Below are positions 14,189 to 19,169 of a stretch of DNA of 27,596 nt, one piece after another (position 1 is the first letter of the stretch; the number at the start of each line of letters is the position of its first letter). The stretch lies in the NCBI GenBank assembly GCA_964563465.1, contig CAZLVZ010000006.1:1-27596 (forward strand), read 5' to 3'. Below the pieces are notes generated by a model. The model had not been told where the DNA came from. It searched no databases and worked only from the letters and a program-made list of their open reading frames with translations. Origin of the DNA: JAYENY01 sp964563465. GTDB lineage: Bacteria; Patescibacteriota; Minisyncoccia; Minisyncoccales; PEYH01. The position numbers and the translations under genes were made by a program.

Positions 14189-15610
14189 ATGGAATTATCT
14201 TCTTTAACTATTAGAAAAATTCATCAAGGATTGCTTAATAAAGAATTTTCTTGCAAGGAAATTACCATGGCGTATTTAGATAATATTGAAAAGCTTAATA
14301 AAAAACTTAATGCTTTTATCACAGTTTTTGACAAAGAGGCAATTGTTCAATCAGAAAAAATTGATAAATTAATCGCAGAAAAAAAGAATTTGCCTAAAAT
14401 AGCGGGCATTCCTATTGCGATTAAAGACAATATTTTAATAGAGAATAAAAAATGCACAGCTGGTTCTAAAATTTTAGAAAACTATATTGCCCCTTATTCT
14501 GCTACTGTCGTAAAAAAGATTCAAGAACAAGGTGGTATAATTTTAGGAAAGACAAATCTTGATGAATTTGCTATGGGAGCTTCTGGAGAACACTCTGCTT
14601 ATGGCGCAACCAAAAATCCTCACAACTTAGAGTATGTTCCTGGGGGATCATCTTCTGGCTCTGCAGTTGCAGTGGCAAGCAATATGGCTCTTGTTAGCAT
14701 AGGGTCTGATACGGCTGGTTCAGTGCGTCAACCATCATCTTTTTGTGGAGTAGTTGGAATGAAACCCACATACGGAGCGGTTTCTAGATATGGCTTAATC
14801 GCCATGGCATCATCCTTGGATCAGATAGGTCCAATTGCAAAGAATGTTGAAGACGCAGAGATTCTTTTTGATGTAATAAAAGGAAAGGATATAATGGATT
14901 CTAATAGTTATGAAGAAACAAAAAAGATAGACAAAAAAATAGATGTTAAGAATTTAAAAATAGGCGTTGTAAAAGAATGTTTGGGAGATGGAATTCAAAA
15001 AGAGGTTGCTGATATTACAAAAAATACAATTAAGAAATTAGAAAAACAGGGGATTAAAGTTGAAATGGTAAGTTTGCCTTATTTAGAATATGGAGTCGCT
15101 TGTTATTATATTCTTATGTCAGCCGAAGTCTCTAGTAATTTAGCTCGTTACGATGGTGTAAAATATGGAATGTCAAAAAAGGGATGCGAGGGTTTATTAG
15201 AAACATATTACAATACTCGTGGAGAATTTTTCGGAAAAGAAGTAAAAAGAAGAATAATGCTTGGCACTTATTGTTTATCATCGGGTTATTATGATGCCTA
15301 TTATCTTAAAGCCCAGAAGATGAGAAGTAAAATAGCAGAAGATTTTAAAAAAGCTTTTCAAAAAGTGGACTTATTGCTTACTCCAACATCACCCTTTTTA
15401 CCCTTTAAGTTAGGAGAGAAAATGGATGATCCATTATCAATGTATATGGCAGATTTTTTAACCGTTCCAGCTAATCTTGTCGGATTGCCTGCAATTTCTA
15501 TCTCGGCAAGTAATGTAGAATCGTTGCCAGTAGGTATTCAATTTATTGCTCCGAGATTTGAAGAAAAAAAGATTTTTACAATAAGTAAAGCGTTTGAATC
15601 ATTATGTTAG
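14189..15610 (+). CDS. gatA: Asp/Glu-tRNA amidotransferase subunit A
   Basis: GatA is the amidase subunit; it releases ammonia from glutamine for transfer within GatCAB. The 473-residue product contains the amidase signature GGSSSGSAVAVA and a complete Ser-cisSer-Lys triad: K79 in IPIAIKDN, S154 in GGSSSGSA and S178 in SDTAGSVR. The spacing is the same as in well-studied GatA proteins. The C-terminal FLTVPANLVGLPAISI and PVGIQFIAPRF segments are also typical. The ATG at 14189 gives the family N-terminus. The stop overlaps the next gene by seven bases. The presence of GatCAB suggests that Gln-tRNA, and perhaps Asn-tRNA, is made by transamidation. Confidence 0.96.
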   Translation: MELSSLTIRKIHQGLLNKEFSCKEITMAYLDNIEKLNKKLNAFITVFDKEAIVQSEKIDKLIAEKKNLPKIAGIPIAIKDNILIENKKCTAGSKILENYIAPYSATVVKKIQEQGGIILGKTNLDEFAMGASGEHSAYGATKNPHNLEYVPGGSSSGSAVAVASNMALVSIGSDTAGSVRQPSSFCGVVGMKPTYGAVSRYGLIAMASSLDQIGPIAKNVEDAEILFDVIKGKDIMDSNSYEETKKIDKKIDVKNLKIGVVKECLGDGIQKEVADITKNTIKKLEKQGIKVEMVSLPYLEYGVACYYILMSAEVSSNLARYDGVKYGMSKKGCEGLLETYYNTRGEFFGKEVKRRIMLGTYCLSSGYYDAYYLKAQKMRSKIAEDFKKAFQKVDLLLTPTSPFLPFKLGEKMDDPLSMYMADFLTVPANLVGLPAISISASNVESLPVGIQFIAPRFEEKKIFTISKAFESLC

Positions 15611-16194
15611 AAGAAATTTCTAAAATGATTTTTTCTACGGAACTTCAGCGAGCTCTTTTACCCGTGAAGATTGTTTTTATTATTTTATCATCATTGGCTT
15701 TAGTGGTGATAATTTATTTTCTTTTTACAACATCATATTTAACCTCTTTATTTTTAGAGCGAAGGGAAGATAGTGCTCATTGGCGACAAACATATAGCTT
15801 GAAGGCATTGAAAAAAAGACGAACGACAAGGAAAAAAGAAAAAAACTTGGATAATGATTTTCAAAAAAATCCTGGAAAAACAGAAGAGGAAGTTAATTTA
15901 AAACAAGGTAGGATAGCGAGAACAGATTGGGAAAGAATTTTAGATAAATTAAACGGTAAAGACGAGTTGAATTATAAGCTGGCATTTATTGATGCTGATA
16001 AATTGTTTAATCAAGAGCTGAAGAAACAAGGTAAAGAATTATCAAAAGAAACGATTTCTAATGCGGATGATATTTTAAAAATAAAAGAAATTTTAGAAAA
16101 AATGTTAGATAATCCAAAAACAATTCTTTCTCAAAAAAGAGCTAAAGAGTTTGTGAATATTTACCATAAAACTCTTTTTAAAATAATGAGATAG
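15604..16194 (+). CDS. Membrane-anchored protein of unknown function
   Basis: The 196-residue product has one strong membrane helix (about residues 18-46, VKIVFIILSSLALVVIIYFL). A basic linker follows (KALKKRRTTRKKEKN), then a charged, helical C-terminal domain (about 105-196) beginning with TDWERILDKLN and including NYKLAFIDADKLFNQELKKQG. That pattern (WxxILxKL, then YKLAxIxADKL) resembles a small-protein family I have seen repeatedly in Parcubacteria-type genomes, but I know no function. The start overlaps gatA by seven bases, so it is likely co-translated with it. The membrane helix is N-terminal with a short exterior segment, and the basic residues after it suggest a cytoplasmic C-terminal domain. 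Confidence 0.75.
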   Translation: MLEEISKMIFSTELQRALLPVKIVFIILSSLALVVIIYFLFTTSYLTSLFLERREDSAHWRQTYSLKALKKRRTTRKKEKNLDNDFQKNPGKTEEEVNLKQGRIARTDWERILDKLNGKDELNYKLAFIDADKLFNQELKKQGKELSKETISNADDILKIKEILEKMLDNPKTILSQKRAKEFVNIYHKTLFKIMR

Positions 16195-16243
16195 ATTATT
16201 TTGTCTGGAAAATTTTAGAAGAAAGAATTTTAGCAAAGGATGC

Positions 16244-16272
16244 TTGATTTTTTTTTAAATTTGCGTTAAAGT
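16244..16272 (+). promoter_or_regulatory. Promoter for the tRNA cluster
   Basis: TTGATT (16244-16249), a 17-base spacer and TAAAGT (16267-16272) predict a transcription start at about 16279-16280. That coincides with the first base of the first tRNA, so its 5' end may need little or no RNase P trimming. Confidence 0.5.
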
Positions 16273-16279
16273 TTATTGT

Positions 16280-16350
16280 AGCGGAGTAGAGAAGTAGTAT
16301 CTCGGGGGTCTCATAAGCCCCAGACCTTGGTGCAATTCCAAGCTCCGCAA
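16280..16350 (+). tRNA. tRNA with CAU anticodon, probable initiator tRNA-fMet, atypical
   Basis: A 71-base cloverleaf has anticodon loop CTCATAA (identical to that of initiator tRNA) on stem GGGGT/GCCCC, D stem GAGA/TCTC and T stem CTTGG/CCAAG. Pairs 2-7 of the acceptor are perfect, but positions 1 and 72 are A and A, an unpaired end typical of initiator tRNAs (C-A in E. coli). The A11-U24 pair is also initiator-like. Oddities are a 7-base D loop (AGTAGTA) with no GG pair, and a T loop reading TGCAATT with G at position 55, so the usual G18-U55 contact is missing on both sides. CCA is not encoded. The alternative is elongator Met or a degenerate copy. Confidence 0.7.
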
Positions 16351-16378
16351 CAAAATATTGTTTGTTTTTTTAACTACA

Positions 16379-16449
16379 GCCGGGGAGTAGAATGGCTTCT
16401 AAGGCCGTCTCATAAGCGGTCAAAGTGGGTTCAATTCCCAACCCCGGTA
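16379..16449 (+). tRNA. tRNA with CAU anticodon (elongator Met or Ile2)
   Basis: The acceptor arm GCCGGGG pairs with CCCCGGT (1-72 is G-U). The D stem is TAGA/TCTA with a GG-containing loop. The anticodon loop is CTCATAA on stem GCCGT/GCGGT, and the T loop is a normal TTCAATT on a stem with one mismatch at its base. Position 8 is A rather than the near-universal U. It starts 28 bases after the first CAU tRNA. If that one is the initiator, this is elongator Met or an Ile tRNA with a lysidine-modified C34; sequence alone does not settle it. CCA is not encoded. Confidence 0.75.
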
Positions 16450-16463
16450 CAGATAAAATATAT

Positions 16464-16539
16464 GCGGGCGTAGCTCAGCCTGGTTTAAAGCACTGGCTTG
16501 TCAAGCCAGGGATCATGGGTTCAAATCCCATCGCCCGCG
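16464..16539 (+). tRNA. tRNA-Asp (GUC)
   Basis: A canonical cloverleaf: acceptor GCGGGCG/CGCCCGC, TA at 8-9, D stem GCTC, anticodon stem CTGGC/GCCAG with loop TTGTCAA (anticodon GTC), and T arm ATGGG-TTCAAAT-CCCAT. The discriminator base G73 (16539) is the Asp identity base. CCA is not encoded. This is the most regular of the three tRNAs in the cluster. Confidence 0.95.
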
Positions 16540-16546
16540 CATATAG

Positions 16547-16573
16547 AAATCACCGTTTTGGTGATTTTTATTT
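16547..16573 (+). terminator. Intrinsic terminator after the tRNA cluster
   Basis: AAATCACC (16547-16554) pairs with GGTGATTT (16560-16567) around a 5-base loop, followed by a T-rich run (TTATTT). It closes the three-tRNA transcript. Confidence 0.8.
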
Positions 16574-16713
16574 GACTCTGTTAATTTGTTGTATTAGATT
16601 GAGATTAGCTCTTAATACTCAACAAGGAAGAGGGTAATTATTCCCTTATTCAGTTATAAGAAACAAGAAGTTTCTTTAGGAAAAACTTACTACTAAAATA
16701 GAAGGAGGAAAGA
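16572..16713 (+). promoter_or_regulatory. Long leader region of tmk with possible promoter and hairpin
   Basis: TTGACT (16572-16577) and TAGATT (16595-16600), 17 apart, could form a promoter starting near 16607. That would give a leader of about 107 bases, much longer than elsewhere in this window. In it, AAGAAAC (16658-16664) pairs with GTTTCTT (16670-16676) around a 5-base loop. A strong Shine-Dalgarno sequence AAGGAGG lies at 16702-16708, five bases before the ATG. I see no known riboswitch. Confidence 0.4.
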
Positions 16714-17349
16714 ATGAGCGCAAAACAAGGAATATTTATTGCTATTGAAGGAATAGACCACTCTGGAAAAGATACGCAACAAGAATTGTTGTGTTCATGG
16801 CTGAAAACACAAGGTTGTGATATAGTTTCTGCTCGTGAACCCGGAGGGACGCCACTTGGAGAAGAAATTCGCCAAATACTTTTGAGAACGAAGTCCGAAG
16901 TATGTGCGAAAGCAGAGCTTCTCTTGTTTATGGCTTCTCGGGCACAATTTGTTCAAGAAGTGGTGATGCCTACCATCAAATCAGACAAAATTCTTGTCAC
17001 AAACCGTTATTTTTTCTCGAGCTTGGCTTATCAGGGGTTTGGTCGCGGTTTGTCTATAGAAGAACTTGTTCAAATAGCAATGTTCGTAACCAATCGCCTG
17101 ATACCTGATTTGACTATCCTTATTGATTTGGATGTGAAAATTTTATTATCACGGCGTAGGAAAGAATTAGCTGATCGTATAGAAAAAGAGGAAAAAGCAT
17201 TCTATGAGAGGGTTCGTTTTGGCTTTTTAGAATTAGCCAAGAATCCACGGTGGAGGATTGAGACAGTAGATGGGAGTAAATCCATAGATGAGATACACTC
17301 TAATATCGTTAACATTGTTCAAGAGAAAAGGAGGCGAGAGAAATGGTAG
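16714..17349 (+). CDS. tmk: Thymidylate kinase (dTMP kinase)
   Basis: Tmk phosphorylates dTMP to dTDP, the step common to de novo and salvage dTTP synthesis. The 211-residue product has the P-loop EGIDHSGKDTQ (residues 12-22), where GIDHSGK replaces the usual GxDGxGK; the REPGGTPLGEEIR motif (41-53) with its dTMP-binding Arg; and the TNRYFFSSLAYQG DR-type motif. A LID region RRRKELADRIEKE follows. Unlike most genes here it has a strong Shine-Dalgarno sequence and a structured leader. The next gene starts inside its last codons. Together with the dCMP deaminase and ThyX genes near 24.4-25.7 kb, it completes dTMP supply and activation. Confidence 0.95.
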   Translation: MSAKQGIFIAIEGIDHSGKDTQQELLCSWLKTQGCDIVSAREPGGTPLGEEIRQILLRTKSEVCAKAELLLFMASRAQFVQEVVMPTIKSDKILVTNRYFFSSLAYQGFGRGLSIEELVQIAMFVTNRLIPDLTILIDLDVKILLSRRRKELADRIEKEEKAFYERVRFGFLELAKNPRWRIETVDGSKSIDEIHSNIVNIVQEKRRREKW

Positions 17350-17486
17350 AGAAGATGGCTAAGCTCTTTTTAATAGATTCAGGACCAGACTATCTGAGGG
17401 CGACGATTGTGATGGTATTGATAATAGTTTTTTTTGCTATTATCCTTATTGCCATTGGTCACTACAGGTCTCGTCCTAAAGAATAG
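17343..17486 (+). CDS. 47-residue single-pass membrane peptide
   Basis: This small gene overlaps the end of tmk by seven bases in another frame. The Shine-Dalgarno sequence AAGGAGG (17328-17334) lies eight bases before the ATG, which argues strongly that it is translated. The product starts MVEKMAKLFLIDSGPDYL, has one hydrophobic helix (about residues 21-39, TIVMVLIIVFFAIILIAIG) and ends in a basic tail (HYRSRPKE). That predicts a cytoplasmic C-terminus. A second ATG four codons in is a poorer match to the ribosome site. I recognise no family. A terminator follows directly, so tmk and this peptide form one transcript. Confidence 0.7.
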   Translation: MVEKMAKLFLIDSGPDYLRATIVMVLIIVFFAIILIAIGHYRSRPKE

Positions 17487-17493
17487 CAGTTTG

Positions 17494-17545
17494 TGCCCGT
17501 TTAATATCGCAAAAGCGAAACTTAACGGGCATATTTTTTATTTTA
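17494..17545 (+). terminator. Intrinsic terminator after tmk and the membrane peptide
   Basis: TGCCCGTT (17494-17501) pairs with AACGGGCA (17524-17531), and within the loop TCGC and GCGA form a second short stem. A T-rich tract (TATTTTTTATTTT) follows. It starts eight bases past the small gene's stop. Confidence 0.88.
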
Positions 17546-17548
17546 AGA

Positions 17549-17577
17549 TGGACAAATAAAATGTTTTATGCTATGAT
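17549..17577 (+). promoter_or_regulatory. Promoter for the 134-residue membrane protein gene
   Basis: TGGACA (17549-17554, 5/6), a 17-base spacer and TATGAT (17572-17577, 5/6) predict a start near 17584. This leaves a leader of about 24 bases containing the Shine-Dalgarno-like AGGAGAGG (17592-17599) before the ATG at 17608. Confidence 0.6.
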
Positions 17578-17607
17578 ACAAAATATCAAATAGGAGAGGT
17601 GTTTGAA

Positions 17608-18012
17608 ATGTTTGAAAATTGGCAAGTCGTTGCTGGGTTAATGGCGTTTCTGACCATGTATTTAGGGTTTTATTGGCTAGCTAAGAAGAGGATTCTGAGG
17701 CTTAGAATCCGAAGGATGGAGAAAGAGGTAAGCGAGGCAGGGTTACGAGAACTGAAAATCAACATAGAGATAAAGAAGTATTACCCCAATCATTCTATTC
17801 CGAAGGAGGTATTTCCATTGCCCCAAATCGGAGAGGAAATTTCTTTTATCTCTCTTCGAGGCAAAGGACAGCATCGTATCCGGCAAGCAATAGTTGAGAG
17901 CGTCCGAGTTGCTCGAAACTCATTCGTTCTTCGGTGGATGGACTCGTACGATCGCATGCATCGTAGATCAATGACGCTGGCGATGCTTAGGCATCGTTTA
18001 TCGCCTGATTAA
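17608..18012 (+). CDS. Membrane-anchored basic protein of unknown function
   Basis: The 134-residue product has an N-terminal membrane helix (about residues 7-26, VVAGLMAFLTMYLGFYWLA). A strongly basic, helical stretch follows (KKRILRLRIRRMEKEV), then a soluble domain of about 85 residues rich in Arg and His (RGKGQHRIRQAIVESVRVAR; MHRRSMTLAMLRHRL). I recognise no family. A GTG at 17599 would add three residues, but that codon lies inside the AGGAGAGG ribosome site, so the ATG at 17608 is preferred. It has its own promoter and is bounded by a terminator on each side, so it is a single-gene unit. The basic domain could bind nucleic acid or anionic lipid; that is inference. Confidence 0.7.
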   Translation: MFENWQVVAGLMAFLTMYLGFYWLAKKRILRLRIRRMEKEVSEAGLRELKINIEIKKYYPNHSIPKEVFPLPQIGEEISFISLRGKGQHRIRQAIVESVRVARNSFVLRWMDSYDRMHRRSMTLAMLRHRLSPD

Positions 18013-18021
18013 AGGAGGAAT

Positions 18022-18067
18022 ATGAGTCCGCTTGAAATAATTGCTTAGCAACTATTTCAAGCGGACT
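18022..18067 (+). terminator. Long perfect hairpin overlapping an 8-codon ORF with a strong ribosome site
   Basis: AGTCCGCTTGAAATA (18025-18039) is exactly complementary to 18053-18067, a 15-bp stem. TTGC/GCAA closes the top around a TTA loop. The sequence after the stem is only weakly T-rich. AAAGGAGG (18011-18018) precedes ATG 18022-18024, which opens an eight-codon frame (MSPLEIIA) ending in TAG at 18046-18048, inside the hairpin. The stem may protect or terminate the preceding message. The mini-ORF may be a chance by-product or a leader-like peptide. Ribosomes on it would melt the 5' arm. Confidence 0.6.
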
Positions 18068-18077
18068 TAATCTATTT

Positions 18078-18102
18078 AAACTGTGGATATCTACAGTTTT
18101 TT
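18078..18102 (+). terminator. Intrinsic terminator upstream of pheS
   Basis: AAACTGTGG (18078-18086) pairs with CTACAGTTT (18091-18099), with one G-U pair and a 4-base loop, running straight into TTTTTT. It is the second stem-loop in tandem after the 134-residue gene and separates it from the pheS promoter. Confidence 0.82.
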
Positions 18103-18105
18103 AAT

Positions 18106-18134
18106 TTGATTTTAAGTTAATTCTGAGGTAAAAT
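18106..18134 (+). promoter_or_regulatory. Promoter for pheST, leaderless placement
   Basis: TTGATT (18106-18111), a 17-base spacer and TAAAAT (18129-18134, 5/6) predict a transcription start near 18141, about four bases before the pheS ATG at 18145. No Shine-Dalgarno sequence can fit. The close spacing also leaves no room for a Phe-rich leader peptide or attenuator after the start. Confidence 0.65.
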
Positions 18135-18144
18135 GTATCTATAA

Positions 18145-19167
18145 ATGGATATAAAAGATATAAAAAATAGAGCTGAAAAGGACATTAAATCAGCTCAGAA
18201 TATTAATGATTTGGATAAAGTTTTTCAAAAATATCTGGGTAAAAAAGGACAGCTTACCCAGGTTTTACATTTGTTAAAAGATTTACCAGAAGAAGAGAAA
18301 AAAAAGACAGGAAAAATTGCAAATCAATTTAAAAAAGAATTCTTAATTAAGACCGAGAATCAAAAGAAAAATTTTAGTGATACAGATTCTTACAATCCTA
18401 AATCTGAATGGATTGATGTTACTCTTCCTGGCAAAAAAATTTCTACTGGTCACCTTAATCCGATTACTCAAGTGAAAAGGGAAGTAGAGGATATTTTTGA
18501 ACGGTTGGGATTTTCAGTCGTTGAAGGACCGGAGGTAGAAAGCGAGAAGTATAACTTTGATGCTTTGAATATTCCTAAAAATCATCCAGCCCGAGACATG
18601 TGGGATACTTTTTGGATAAAATATCAAGAAAAAGAAAAATTGCTTTTACGAACACACACTAGTCCTGTTCAAATTAGATATATGGAAAAACACAATCCGC
18701 CGTTGAGAATTGTTGCGCCTGGTAGGGTTTTTAGATACGAGGCGACAGACGCTTCACACGAAATTAATTTTTATCATATTGAGGGATTGATGATAGATAA
18801 AAATATCAGCATTGCTAATTTTAAGGCGATTATAGAAAGATTTTTTCAAATGTTTTTTAAAAAATCAGTAAAAATTCGTTTGAGACCAAGCTATTTTCCT
18901 TTTACAGAACCAAGTTTTGAAGTTGATATTGGCTGTCTTGTCTGTGGGGGCAAGGGTTGTAGTGTTTGTTCTCAGCGTGGATGGCTGGAGATGGCCGGAG
19001 CTGGAATGGTCCATCCAAAAGTTTTTAAGGCAGTAAAATTAAATCCAAAGAATTGGCAAGGATTTGCTTTTGGACTGGGTTTAGATAGGTTAACAATGAT
19101 GAAATACAAGATTGATGATGTACGACTTTTGTATGGTGGAGATCTAAAATTTCTTCAACAATTTTAA
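18145..19167 (+). CDS. pheS: Phenylalanyl-tRNA synthetase alpha subunit
   Basis: PheS holds the class II catalytic core of the alpha2-beta2 enzyme that charges tRNA-Phe. The 340-residue product has an N-terminal coiled-coil arm (about 1-80) and HPARDMWDTFWI in the region of motif 1. Motif 2 lies around GRVFRYEATDASHEINFYHIEG (193-214, slightly diverged from the common YRRDEIDATH form), and motif 3 around FGLGLDRLTMMKY. A four-Cys knuckle (C264, C267, C272, C275) precedes GWLEMAGAGMVHP and probably binds zinc, as in some other bacterial PheS. pheT follows two bases after the stop. The promoter abuts the ATG. Confidence 0.95.
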   Translation: MDIKDIKNRAEKDIKSAQNINDLDKVFQKYLGKKGQLTQVLHLLKDLPEEEKKKTGKIANQFKKEFLIKTENQKKNFSDTDSYNPKSEWIDVTLPGKKISTGHLNPITQVKREVEDIFERLGFSVVEGPEVESEKYNFDALNIPKNHPARDMWDTFWIKYQEKEKLLLRTHTSPVQIRYMEKHNPPLRIVAPGRVFRYEATDASHEINFYHIEGLMIDKNISIANFKAIIERFFQMFFKKSVKIRLRPSYFPFTEPSFEVDIGCLVCGGKGCSVCSQRGWLEMAGAGMVHPKVFKAVKLNPKNWQGFAFGLGLDRLTMMKYKIDDVRLLYGGDLKFLQQF

Positions 19168-19169
19168 TT

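Noticed and set aside
16425..16637. 70-residue open frame across the tRNA cluster
   Set aside because: It is a translation of tRNA-CAU and tRNA-Asp sequence and has no ribosome site.
16902..17108. 68-residue frame within tmk
   Set aside because: It is a shadow of tmk in another frame, with no start signal.
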